A stretch of 64,000 nt of DNA from an uncultured Prevotellaceae bacterium (GCA_902784615.1 CACZVN010000007.1:62001-126000), one strand, 5' to 3'. Counted from the stretch's first letter, positions 17,394 through 25,228 are shown. Numbers and translations are program-made. The notes: a model not told the origin generated them from the sequence alone.

Positions 17394-17999
17394 ATGGATA
17401 AATTAAGTTATGCTTTGGGCTTGGGCATCGGTCAGCAGTTGTCGCAGATGGGTGCCGAGAATATCAGTGCCGAAGACTTCGCGCAGGCCATCAAGGATGT
17501 GCTGGAGGGCAAGGAACTGAAGGTGTCGCACCGCGAGGCCCAGGTGATCGTACAGGACTATTTCCAGAAGCAGGAACAGAAGATGCAGGCTCAGCGCGCC
17601 GAGCAGGGCAAGGTGCACAAGGAGGCTGGTGAAAAATATCTGGCAGAGAATGCCAAGAAGGATGGTGTCATCACGCTGCCCAGCGGTCTTCAGTATCAGG
17701 TGCTGAAAGAGGGTAACGGTAAGAAGCCGACGGCCAAGGACACGGTGATGTGCCATTATGAAGGTACGCTCATCGACGGCACGATTTTCGACAGCAGTTA
17801 TAAGCGCGGAGAGCCCGCCACCTTCCCCTTGCAGCAGGTAATCGCTGGTTGGACGGAAGGTCTGCAGCTCATGCAGGAAGGTGCCAAGTACCGTTTCTTT
17901 ATCCCCTACCGTCTGGGTTACGGTGCAGGTGGCGCAGGTGCCTCGATTCCCCCGTATGCCGCTCTGGTGTTCGATGTGGAGTTGATACAGGTGGTGTGA
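17394..17999 (+). CDS. Cytoplasmic FKBP-type peptidyl-prolyl isomerase
   Basis: Catalyses cis-trans isomerisation of proline bonds. It has an N-terminal dimerisation helix domain (LSYALGLGIGQQLSQ, residues about 1-100) followed by the FKBP domain (GLQYQVLKEG, YEGTLIDGTIFDSSY, VIAGWTEGLQLM, FFIPYRLGYG), the FklB/FkpA layout. I start at ATG 17394 because MDKLSYALG matches the family N-terminus; no signal peptide is present, so it should be cytoplasmic. It is the first of three related genes in a row (17.4-19.9 kb). Confidence 0.92.
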   Translation: MDKLSYALGLGIGQQLSQMGAENISAEDFAQAIKDVLEGKELKVSHREAQVIVQDYFQKQEQKMQAQRAEQGKVHKEAGEKYLAENAKKDGVITLPSGLQYQVLKEGNGKKPTAKDTVMCHYEGTLIDGTIFDSSYKRGEPATFPLQQVIAGWTEGLQLMQEGAKYRFFIPYRLGYGAGGAGASIPPYAALVFDVELIQVV

Positions 18000-18003
18000 G
18001 AGA

Positions 18004-18031
18004 CATTAAACATTAAAGATTAAACATTAAA
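18004..18031 (+). repeat. AT-rich dispersed spacer repeat, copy between FKBP genes
   Basis: The string CATTAAACATTAAAGATTAA continues into CATTAAA; it is essentially identical to the nrdD-nrdG spacer and fills the gap between the first and second FKBP genes. Confidence 0.6.
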
Positions 18032-18044
18032 AACATTATAAATA

Positions 18045-18953
18045 ATGAAGAAATTACTGTTTGTAGCCGTTATGGCTATTGTGGCTGCAGGTTTTAGCGC
18101 TTGTGGCAACTCTGCTCCTAGAGCAAGTCTGAAGAATGATGTGGATACTTTGAGCTATGCCATCGGTATGGCCCAGACACAAGGTCTGAAGGAGTATCTC
18201 GTGGGAAGCCTGGGTGTTGACACTGCTTACATGGCAGAGTTCATCAAGGGTCTGAACGAGGGCGTGAATGCTGGTGAGAACAAAAAGAAGGCTGCCTACT
18301 ATGCAGGTATTCAGATTGGCCAGCAGATCTCTACCCGTATGGTGAAGGGCATCAACCACGAGTTGTTTGGTGAGGACTCTACGAAGACGATCTCCCTGAA
18401 GAACTTCATGGCTGGCTTCGTGGGTGCCGTGACAGGTAAGAAGGGTCAGATGACCATGGACGAGGCCAATGAGACAGCCCAGCGCATGATGCAGGAGATC
18501 AAGGCCCGTGAGTTGGCAAAGAGCTTCGGTCCTAACAAGGAGGCTGGTGAGAAGTTCCTCGCTGCCAATGCCAAGAAGGAGGGTGTGAAGACCCTGCCCA
18601 GTGGTGTGCAGTACAAGGTCATCAAGGAGGGCACTGGTGCCATTCCTACCGATACTTCTCTGGTGAAGGTGCACTACGAGGGTCGCTTGGTGAACGACAC
18701 CATCTTCGACAGCTCTTACCAGCGTGGTGAGCCTGCCACATTCCGTGCCAATCAGGTGATCAAGGGTTGGACAGAGGTGCTCTGCCACATGCCTGAGGGT
18801 TCCATCTGGGAGGTTTATATCCCTCAGGAACTGGCTTACGGTGAGCGTCAGCAGAACAAGATCGATCCTTTCTCGGCCCTGATCTTCAAGATCGAACTGT
18901 TGGAGGCCAATGCCAGTATGAAGCAGACTCTGATGAATAAGCTGAAGAGGTAA
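18045..18953 (+). CDS. FKBP-type peptidyl-prolyl isomerase, lipoprotein
   Basis: Second FKBP paralogue, 302 residues. The N-terminus (KKLLFVAVMAIVAAGFSACG) is a lipoprotein signal with lipobox FSAC, so it should be anchored in the envelope. An N-terminal FKBP_N-like helical domain with LSYAIGMAQTQGL follows, then the FKBP catalytic domain (GVQYKVIKEGTG, YEGRLVNDTIFDSSY, VIKGWTEVLCHMPEG, YIPQELAYG). Its stop overlaps the next start by one base (TAATG at 18951), so translation is coupled to the third paralogue. Likely role: folding of envelope or outer-membrane proteins. Confidence 0.92.
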   Translation: MKKLLFVAVMAIVAAGFSACGNSAPRASLKNDVDTLSYAIGMAQTQGLKEYLVGSLGVDTAYMAEFIKGLNEGVNAGENKKKAAYYAGIQIGQQISTRMVKGINHELFGEDSTKTISLKNFMAGFVGAVTGKKGQMTMDEANETAQRMMQEIKARELAKSFGPNKEAGEKFLAANAKKEGVKTLPSGVQYKVIKEGTGAIPTDTSLVKVHYEGRLVNDTIFDSSYQRGEPATFRANQVIKGWTEVLCHMPEGSIWEVYIPQELAYGERQQNKIDPFSALIFKIELLEANASMKQTLMNKLKR

Positions 18954-19852
18954 TGAAAAAGGTCGTAATCATAGCACTCGCTCTTGTGGCGAGTGCTTCT
19001 TTTTCTCCCGCTGATGCTGGTAAGAAAAAGCCTGTGCCCACTCCTGTCGAGGAGCCCATGCAACTCATCGGCAGTTCCGATTCCGTGAGCTATGCCGCAG
19101 GCATGCGTCTGACGGAGGGTCTGATCCCCTTCCTGCTTCAGCAGAAGGTGGATACCGCGCTGATGGACGATTTCCTGCGTGGCTTCCGCGAGGTGGTGAA
19201 GACTGGCGATAATCCCCGGCAGAGGGCCTATCTGGTAGGTATGGACATCGCGCGCCAGTTGAACGAGCGTATGGTACCCGGCATGACGAAGGAGTTTCAG
19301 GACTCTCCCGACTCCATCATTGCCGAGAAGCTTTACAAAGGTTTTGAGGCTGCCCTGAAGGGCGACACTTCTGTATTCACCATCGATGCCGCCACGAAGT
19401 ATTTCACTGAGAAGCAGCAGGCCGACAAAGCCGCCAAGGAAGAGAAACTCTATGGCCCTATCCGCGATGCAGGTACGCAGTTTCTCGTGGAGAATGCCAA
19501 GAAGGAGGGTGTCATCAAGTTGCCCAGCGGTCTTCAGTACAAGGTGCTCGTGCAGGGCAATGGTGAAGTGCCCCTGGCAGATGACAAAGTTCTTGTGAAC
19601 TATGAGGGCCGTCTCATCGACGGTACTGTCTTTGATGCCTCTTCGAAGCACGGCGATGAGCCTGCGGAGTTCACTCCCGCTCAGGTCATCAAAGGATGGT
19701 CGGAGGCGCTCACGATGATGCCCGTAGGTTCGAAATGGCAACTCTACATCCCCTATTATCTCGCCTACGGTGAGCGAGGGGCAGGCAGCGATATCAAACC
19801 CTACAGTACGCTGATTTTCGACGTCGAACTGGTAGGAATCAAGCAGAAATAA
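18953..19852 (+). CDS. FKBP-type peptidyl-prolyl isomerase, exported
   Basis: Third FKBP paralogue, 299 residues, with a cleavable-looking signal peptide (VIIALALVASASFSPADAG) and no lipobox, so probably periplasmic. The same two-part layout is seen: SYAAGMRLTEGL in the helical domain and GLQYKVLVQGNG, YEGRLIDGTVFDASS, VIKGWSEALTMMPVG, YIPYYLAYG in the FKBP domain. It overlaps the preceding lipoprotein gene by one base and is followed by a textbook terminator at 19855-19884. Confidence 0.92.
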   Translation: MKKVVIIALALVASASFSPADAGKKKPVPTPVEEPMQLIGSSDSVSYAAGMRLTEGLIPFLLQQKVDTALMDDFLRGFREVVKTGDNPRQRAYLVGMDIARQLNERMVPGMTKEFQDSPDSIIAEKLYKGFEAALKGDTSVFTIDAATKYFTEKQQADKAAKEEKLYGPIRDAGTQFLVENAKKEGVIKLPSGLQYKVLVQGNGEVPLADDKVLVNYEGRLIDGTVFDASSKHGDEPAEFTPAQVIKGWSEALTMMPVGSKWQLYIPYYLAYGERGAGSDIKPYSTLIFDVELVGIKQK

Positions 19853-19854
19853 GT

Positions 19855-19884
19855 AAGTGTGTCACGAAAGTGACACACTTTTTT
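19855..19884 (+). terminator. Rho-independent terminator after the FKBP cluster
   Basis: An 11-bp stem (AAGTGTGTCAC) closed by a GAAA tetraloop and followed by six T. It begins 2 bp after the stop codon. Confidence 0.9.
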
Positions 19885-19926
19885 AAATTTTTTCCATAAA
19901 AAGTTGCATTGTTCAATTAAATTCTT

Positions 19927-19934
19927 TATTTTTG
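19927..19934 (+). promoter_or_regulatory. -7 box of the Lrp/AsnC gene
   Basis: Reads TATTTTTG with TTGC (19904-19907) 19 bp upstream; the ATG is 29 bp downstream. Confidence 0.55.
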
Positions 19935-19963
19935 CTGACAAATTGTAACATAATCAACTAAAA

Positions 19964-20428
19964 ATGGAAAAAATTGATCTTTTGGATAAGAAGATTCTGA
20001 GCATTCTGTCTAAGAATGCGCGTATCCCCTTCAAGGATGTGGCTGCCGAGTGTAATGTCTCCCGCGCTGCCATCCATCAGCGTGTGCAGCATCTTATCGA
20101 TGCCGACGTCATCACTGGCAGCGGCTTTGATGTGAACCCGAAGAGTCTGGGCTATTCCACCTGCACCTATGTAGGTATCACGCTCGAGAAGGGTTCGATG
20201 TATAAGGACGTGGTAGAGATGCTGAAGCATATCCCCGAGGTAGTGGAGTGCCACTTCACGACGGGTCCTTACACGATGCTCGTCAAACTCTACGCCCGCG
20301 ACAACGAACAACTCATGGAGTTGCTCAATGGTAAGTTGCAGGGCATCCCCGGTGTGATGGCTACAGAGACGCTTATCTCACTGGAGCAGAGTCTGAAGCG
20401 CGAGATTCCCATTACGGTGGAGGATTGA
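19964..20428 (+). CDS. Lrp/AsnC family transcriptional regulator
   Basis: Feast/famine regulators bind DNA and sense amino acids. The N-terminal helix-turn-helix (LDKKILSILSKNARIPFKDVAAECNVSRAAIHQRVQHL, residues about 6-45) and the C-terminal RAM ligand domain (YVGITLEKG to CHFTTGPYTMLVKLYARD) are clear. Length 154 is normal. Only one base separates it from the downstream peptidase fusion, so it may control, and be cotranscribed with, a gamma-glutamyl or dipeptide breakdown function; that link is inferred from position. Confidence 0.92.
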   Translation: MEKIDLLDKKILSILSKNARIPFKDVAAECNVSRAAIHQRVQHLIDADVITGSGFDVNPKSLGYSTCTYVGITLEKGSMYKDVVEMLKHIPEVVECHFTTGPYTMLVKLYARDNEQLMELLNGKLQGIPGVMATETLISLEQSLKREIPITVED

Positions 20429-20429
20429 T

Positions 20430-22208
20430 ATGGCGAAGGCTTTCGACTTGCAGTCGTATCTCGACGATATCTATGCACGGTATCCCGAGGGCGACGAGAA
20501 ACCCGTCATCGGCATTACAGGCAATTACGGAGAACTGACGTGTAAACTGGCTGAGGGCTACTACAAGTCCGTTGTGGCCGCAGGTGGTGTACCCCTGATC
20601 ATTCCCCCCGTTGCCGATAAGGATGCTGTGCTCAACACCCTTTCTCACATCGATGGTCTTATCCTCAGTGGTGGTGGCGACTACGACCCCCACTGGGCAG
20701 GCGAGGAACCCTCACCCCTGCTTGGTACCATCAACGCCGAGCGCGACCTCCCCGAGTTGCTCATCACGCGCCTGGCCTATAACCGTCAGATCCCCATCCT
20801 CGGCATCTGCCGTGGCATCCAGACACTGGCCATGGCCCTTGGCGGACATGTGGCGCAGGACCTGTCGGAGATTAAACATGAAACATTCTTGGACGAGCCA
20901 AGCGGCAAAGCCGAGCGAAACATTAAACATTCGCAGGAGGCACCTCGCGAAGAGGCCACACATCGTGTCACTGTGGAGCAGGACTCCATCCTTCATCGCA
21001 TCTACTCTGAGGCGCAGCCTAATTTATTGTCTTCTGAGGCGCAGCCGAATTTAATGATTAATGTAAATTCCTTCCACCACCAGGCCGTTGATGCCCCAGG
21101 CGATAAGTTCCGTACGATAGCCACCTCGCCCGATGGCATCATCGAGGCCATGGAGAGCACGGAGTATAAGCCGATCCTCGGTGTGCAGTGGCATCCCGAA
21201 TGCCTGAAGGAAGGACTGCCGATTTTCCAATGGCTTGTCGCTGAGGCCAGGAGTTACCGTGAGGCCCATCGCATCCACGACCGCGTGCTCACCCTCGACA
21301 CCCACTGCGACACCCCGATGTTTTTCCCGCAGGGCATCCACTTCGACCATCGCGACCCGAAGATCCTCGTTGATCTCCATAAGATGACGGAGGGGCGCCA
21401 GGATGCCACGATCATGGTGGCATACCTCCCGCAGCCCACGGAGCATCCCACTGCCTTTGCCGACAATATCTTCGACAAGATAGAAGAGATAGTCACCGCG
21501 AATCGTGACTATATCCGTATCGCACGCACCCCCAATGACCTCTGGATGAACAAGCACGAGGGCCGTAAGAGCATCATGCTCGGCATAGAGAACGGCATCG
21601 CCCTCGACGGCCGTCTCGAGAACCTGCAGCACTTCAAGGATCGCGGCATCGTGTATATGACGCTCTGTCACAACGGCGACAATGACATCTGTGACTCCGC
21701 CAAGGGCAGCCACACGTGGGGCGGTGTCAGTCCTTTTGGCGAGAAGGTGATCCGTGAGATGAACCGCTTGGGCATCCTCGTGGATATGAGCCACGCCGCA
21801 GAGACGAGCTTCTACGATGCCCTCGACATCAGCAGCGTGCCCATCGTATGCAGCCATAGCAGCAGCCGTGCCCTCTGCGACCATCCCCGTAACCTCACCG
21901 ACGATCAGATGCGGGCCCTCGCAGCGAAAGGCGGTGTGGCACAGACCACCATCTATCACGGATTCCTGCGCACCGATGGTGAGGCTACCATCCGTGACGT
22001 GATGGCACACCTCGACCATGCCATCGACATCATGGGTATCGATCACGTGGGACTCGGCACCGACTTCGACGGTGATGGAGGCGTCCCTGGCCTCGCCGAT
22101 TCCTCCGAACTCCTCAACTTCACGCGCCAGCTCCTCGCCCGCCGCTACTCCCCCGCCGACATCCAGAAAATCTGGGGCGGAAACTTCCTCAGACTAATTA
22201 GAAATTAG
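20430..22208 (+). CDS. Fusion of a C26 gamma-glutamyl hydrolase-like domain and an M19 dipeptidase
   Basis: Residues about 20-275 are a PuuD-like class I glutamine amidotransferase domain: LILSGGGDYDPHW, GICRGIQ with nucleophile Cys127, and QWHPE with His255 and Glu257. Residues about 285-592 are an M19 (renal/membrane dipeptidase) domain: LDTHCDTP with metal ligands His292 and Asp294, LGIENG, MSHAAET, CSHSSSRAL and GLGTDFDG. Both active sites look intact. No signal peptide is seen, so it is probably cytoplasmic. A plausible job is two-step breakdown of gamma-glutamyl peptides (the C26 part frees Glu, the M19 part splits the remaining dipeptide), which is inference. Two low-complexity inserts occur in the C26 domain (see repeats at 20869 and 21005). 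Confidence 0.88.
   Translation: MAKAFDLQSYLDDIYARYPEGDEKPVIGITGNYGELTCKLAEGYYKSVVAAGGVPLIIPPVADKDAVLNTLSHIDGLILSGGGDYDPHWAGEEPSPLLGTINAERDLPELLITRLAYNRQIPILGICRGIQTLAMALGGHVAQDLSEIKHETFLDEPSGKAERNIKHSQEAPREEATHRVTVEQDSILHRIYSEAQPNLLSSEAQPNLMINVNSFHHQAVDAPGDKFRTIATSPDGIIEAMESTEYKPILGVQWHPECLKEGLPIFQWLVAEARSYREAHRIHDRVLTLDTHCDTPMFFPQGIHFDHRDPKILVDLHKMTEGRQDATIMVAYLPQPTEHPTAFADNIFDKIEEIVTANRDYIRIARTPNDLWMNKHEGRKSIMLGIENGIALDGRLENLQHFKDRGIVYMTLCHNGDNDICDSAKGSHTWGGVSPFGEKVIREMNRLGILVDMSHAAETSFYDALDISSVPIVCSHSSSRALCDHPRNLTDDQMRALAAKGGVAQTTIYHGFLRTDGEATIRDVMAHLDHAIDIMGIDHVGLGTDFDGDGGVPGLADSSELLNFTRQLLARRYSPADIQKIWGGNFLRLIRN
20869..20938 (+). repeat. In-frame repeat-like insert in the C26 domain
   Basis: The coding sequence here contains GATTAAACATGAAACATTC and GAAACATTAAACATTCG around a GC-rich stem (CGGCAAAGCCG). 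The wording matches the intergenic ATTAAACATT spacers and codes for a low-complexity stretch (EIKHETFLDE to ERNIKHSQE) in a loop between the Cys and His catalytic motifs. Confidence 0.4.
21005..21062 (+). repeat. In-frame tandem duplication in the C26 domain
   Basis: Two 27-bp near-identical units with TCTGAGGCGCAGCC and TTTA code for SEAQPNLLS then SEAQPNLMI, just before the conserved VNSFHHQ segment. Related proteins such as PuuD have no such insert at this point. Confidence 0.55.
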
Positions 22209-22213
22209 TAATT

Positions 22214-23326
22214 ATGATTACACTAATCACATCAATATCTCTGAAGGGTCTGACTCAACGCGGAGCCCTGGGACTGACCCAAATGCGGATGTCTCCGACT
22301 CCGCAGAGGGGTCTGTCCCCAGTCCTCAAGCGCTCAGTCCTCAAGCGCTCAATCCTCCTCCTCCTCCCCCTTCTCTTCCTCTCCTGCGGCTTCCGCCAGC
22401 AGACCACCACCTCCGACACCACCACTGCCACCCCCGTGGGCCCCGTCTTCAGCGCTGACAGCGCCTACGCTTTCTGCCAGGCCCAGTGCTCCTTCGGCCC
22501 CCGCACGATGAACAGTCCTGCCCACGACGCCTGCGCCCGCTGGATCGTCACGAAATTCACTGACTACGGCATGACCGTCACAGAACAGCACGCCACCCTC
22601 ACTGGCTACGACGGCACCCCCCTGCGCAGCACCAACATCATCGCCAGCTACAACCCTGACGCTCAGGACCGTATCCTGCTCTGCGCCCACTGGGACAGCC
22701 GTCCTTGGGCCGACAACGACCCTGACCCCGCTAATCATCATACGCCCGTCCTCGCTGCCAACGACGGCGCCAGCGGCGTCGCAGTGATGCTCGAAATCGC
22801 TCGTCTGATCAGTGGAGACAAGAGCCTCTCCCTCGGCCTCGACTTCATCTGCTTCGATGCCGAAGACTACGGCACTCCCCAATGGAGCAACACCCCCGAT
22901 CCAGGCAACACCTGGGCCCTTGGCTCCCAACACTGGGCCGCCTCCGTCCCCAAGGAAAAGGCCAAGAACTACCGCTTCGGCATCCTCCTCGACATGGTGG
23001 GAGGCCAGGGCGCACAGTTCTATCAGGAACAGATGTCGCTCTACTACGCCCGCAACATCGTAGAGAAAGTGTGGCGCGCAGCACAGGTCGTAGGCTTCGG
23101 ATCACTCTTCCCCACCAGCGAGGGAGGAGGCATCACAGACGATCATATCCCCGTCAACCGCGTGGCGAAGATCCCCTGTATCGACATCATCCCCCACTAT
23201 CCCGACTGTGAACAGAGTTCCTTCGGCCCCACGTGGCACACCATCCACGATGACATGGACCACATCGACCCCAACACCCTCCAAGCCGTCGGCCAAACCC
23301 TCATCCAAGTCCTCTTCAGCGAATAA
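22214..23326 (+). CDS. Glutaminyl-peptide cyclotransferase, type II (M28-like), lipoprotein
   Basis: Type II QC enzymes turn N-terminal Gln of exported proteins into pyroglutamate; several Bacteroidetes have them in the envelope. Zinc-site motifs are AHWDSRPWADND, CFDAEDYG and WHTIHDDMDHI; the fold is that of M28 aminopeptidases. A lipobox (LLFLSCGF) follows LKRSILLLLPL. The start is uncertain: ATG 22214 reads through a dispersed repeat that encodes about 25 odd residues, while in-frame ATGs at 22283 and 22289 lie inside the repeat. A 15-bp tandem duplication (AGTCCTCAAGCGCTC twice) follows. The stop codon forms part of the transposon target duplication at 23323-23330. Confidence 0.85.
   Translation: MITLITSISLKGLTQRGALGLTQMRMSPTPQRGLSPVLKRSVLKRSILLLLPLLFLSCGFRQQTTTSDTTTATPVGPVFSADSAYAFCQAQCSFGPRTMNSPAHDACARWIVTKFTDYGMTVTEQHATLTGYDGTPLRSTNIIASYNPDAQDRILLCAHWDSRPWADNDPDPANHHTPVLAANDGASGVAVMLEIARLISGDKSLSLGLDFICFDAEDYGTPQWSNTPDPGNTWALGSQHWAASVPKEKAKNYRFGILLDMVGGQGAQFYQEQMSLYYARNIVEKVWRAAQVVGFGSLFPTSEGGGITDDHIPVNRVAKIPCIDIIPHYPDCEQSSFGPTWHTIHDDMDHIDPNTLQAVGQTLIQVLFSE
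22250..22323 (+). repeat. 74-bp dispersed palindromic repeat inside the QC gene
   Basis: Nearly identical (one or two mismatches) to 26089-26162, and its right 54 bp recur in reverse complement at 31442-31495. It contains GGGACTGACCC and GGGGTCTGTCCCC cores. Here it supplies the N-terminal codons of the cyclotransferase. Confidence 0.8.
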
Positions 23327-23330
23327 ATTT
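23323..23330. repeat. Target site duplication, left (ATAAATTT)
   Basis: The 8-bp string directly preceding the left terminal inverted repeat; the same 8 bp follow the right end at 26070-26077. Eight base pairs is the usual duplication of the IS1595 family. Confidence 0.85.
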
Positions 23331-23362
23331 GGCAATAACATAGAAGTTGACCCAACTTTTTG

Positions 23363-23404
23363 ATAATTCCTTGGAATCCTCGTGATTTCAAGGAATTATT
23401 TTTG
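23363..23404 (+). terminator. Inward terminator at the left end of the transposon
   Basis: An 11-bp inverted repeat (ATAATTCCTTG against CAAGGAATTAT) followed by five T. It would stop read-through from the cyclotransferase gene before the transposase. Confidence 0.7.
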
Positions 23405-23493
23405 TATTAGTTTTTGGTCATATATCTGATATATCCATTTTTATTTTATAAAAATGATGCATTCAATTTTGTCCACTTATATGTATAAGAACA

Positions 23494-23555
23494 AACACTT
23501 GGTACTTGAAAAAAGCTATATTTGTAGTATAGTTTAATAAAAAACTCCAAGTGTT
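23494..23555 (+). promoter_or_regulatory. Transposase promoter framed by an inverted repeat
   Basis: The -7 box TATATTTG is at 23517-23524. AACACTTGG at 23494-23502 is complementary to CCAAGTGTT at 23547-23555, which directly precedes the transposase ATG. A transcript entering from outside could fold and hide the start, while one begun at this promoter would lack the left arm; other IS elements use this kind of protection. The role here is inference. Confidence 0.5.
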
Positions 23556-24501
23556 ATGATAGATTTCAAGAAGTTCAACAGCGTTATCTCCCTTACCTCG
23601 TATTTCACCTCTGACGAGAAGTGCAAGCAAGCCATCATCCAGTCACGTTGGTCTGATGGTGACGTTGTATGTCCCTACTGTGGTGGTCATCATTGTGTTG
23701 TACGCAAGGATGGTAAGTTCCGTTGCAAGACTTGCAGAAGGAACTTCTCTTGTCTTGTTGGTACAATCTTTGAGAATACCAAGTTGCCACTTATCAAGTG
23801 GTTCTTGGCAATGTACTTTATCTCTTCTCATAAGAAGGGTATTAGTTCCTATCAGCTTGCAACGAATATTGAGGTGACTCAGGCCACAGCCTGGTATATG
23901 CTTCAGAAGGTACGTCTTCTCTATCCTCAGAGCGATGCAGAGGCTTTTGATGGCACTGTGGAGTGTGATGAGGTGTACATCGGTGGTAAGGAAAAGTGGA
24001 AGCACAAGTCAATGCGTACTCCCAAGACTCAAGGTCGCTCAACCAAGACCAAGACACCAGTCTTTGGTATGATGGAGCGTAGCACCTTTGAATGTTCACG
24101 CATTCGTTGTGGAGAACACAAATAGGGCTACCTTGCAGCCCATTATTCAGCAATTCGTTGCTGATGGTTCAAGAGTCATCACTGATGAACTGTCAGCCTA
24201 TAATGGGCTTGCTGAGTTGGGTTATACTCACGCTGTGGTTGCTCACGGTGCTGAAGAATATGCCAATGGTGACGTGTTCACCAACTCTATTGAGGGCTTC
24301 TGGTCACACTTCCGTAGAATGATTGTTGGCTGCTATCACGATGTATCTGATGAGCACCTTCAGCAGTACATTGACGAGGCTGTGTATCGTTGGAACACAA
24401 GAAAAATGAGCGAATCAGAGAGATTCGCTCATATGTTCGACAAGTCAATTGGACTTGTTCGTAAGTGGTCTGAAATTAGAGTTGGGTTGATGGCTGCTTA
24501 A
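23556..24501 (+). pseudogene. IS1595-family transposase, frameshifted
   Basis: The N-terminal zinc finger (CPYCGG and CKTCRR) and ISXO2-like domain are present: the first catalytic Asp in VECDEVYIGG, then after a frame change the second in VITDELSAYNGL and the Asn in FTNSIEGFWSHFRR. The first frame (23556-24125, 189 codons) stops at GEHK; the second frame carries on from about 24088 (NVHAFVVENTN) to 24501. Together they make a full-length enzyme of about 313 residues, so one base was gained or two lost near 24080-24092. The cause may be mutation, programmed recoding or a sequencing error. The stop overlaps that of the convergent passenger gene by 4 bp. Confidence 0.85.
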
Positions 24502-25115
24502 TCATAATCACCATATTCAAACAAATATGCTAACTGTTCAAAATTTTGTCTTGCATATGCAAATGCCTCTTCGTAATTATCGAAAACCTTAAAGTCAATC
24601 CACCCTTTCTTGCCATCAAGCATACTATCAGTTGGTTCGGACATACCATATTCAATGTCTGGTAATATATATTTTTCTTCAACTGGTGCTAACCAATTTT
24701 TCTCAATATATAATAGATACCCAATTTCTTTACCGTTATAGATGATTACTTGGCGATGTTTTCCTCTACCCAAATCTTCAGAATCGCTATATTCAAATTC
24801 GTCTACAGATTCCTTTAAACGTGAAGCAAGGCGTTGCTTTAGTTGTTTGTCATGTTCCATATCTTTTCCAAGTTCATAGCCACTATCATAATGCCTGTTC
24901 ATATATGGGTTTGTACTCATTGACCTATCCCACGCTTTGTTGGATGCAGCTATCTCTGTATCTCTATTACCACGAACATTTGCTCTACCAGCAACAGCAC
25001 CAAGTGCAAGCTGTCCTTTTGGCGTGTCACCTATCTCATTAAGTATTCTATTCACAGACTCTTTTACAATCCTATGTAAGTCTGATTCCGTTAATCTAAT
25101 TAGTTTCTTATTCAT
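24498..25115 (-). CDS. Transposon passenger protein 1, unknown function (KLIRLTESDLHRIV N-terminus)
   Basis: 205 residues, no signal peptide or membrane segment, not assigned to a named family. The first 25 residues (NKKLIRLTESDLHRIVKESV) form an amphipathic helix of a type I associate with many uncharacterised Bacteroidales phage and mobile-element proteins. The middle is polar (GRANVRGNRDTEI); the C-terminal half looks like a compact alpha/beta domain (RQVIIYNGKEIGYLLYIEKN, FDNYEEAFAYARQNFEQL). Start taken at ATG 25115; a TTG six bases upstream is less likely. Codon use is AT-rich, unlike the host genes. It is divergent from passenger 2. Confidence 0.75.
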   Translation of the reverse strand: MNKKLIRLTESDLHRIVKESVNRILNEIGDTPKGQLALGAVAGRANVRGNRDTEIAASNKAWDRSMSTNPYMNRHYDSGYELGKDMEHDKQLKQRLASRLKESVDEFEYSDSEDLGRGKHRQVIIYNGKEIGYLLYIEKNWLAPVEEKYILPDIEYGMSEPTDSMLDGKKGWIDFKVFDNYEEAFAYARQNFEQLAYLFEYGDYD

Positions 25116-25176
25116 AATCAATACGTATTTTTCTAATAAATATCACGTTGAATTTGTTTTTATCAGATTTTTTATG

Positions 25177-25184
25177 TATCTTTG
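25177..25184 (+). promoter_or_regulatory. -7 box of passenger gene 2
   Basis: Reads TATCTTTG with TTTG (25153-25156) exactly 20 bp upstream; the ATG is 44 bp downstream. Confidence 0.65.
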
Positions 25185-25228
25185 CACAAATAAGGATATT
25201 TATTGTAGAATTTAAAAAGTATATCATA

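Noticed and set aside
21051-22046. Long open frame (331 codons) antisense to the M19 domain
   Set aside because: The sense strand encodes intact metal-site motifs, and the antisense product has no recognisable features.
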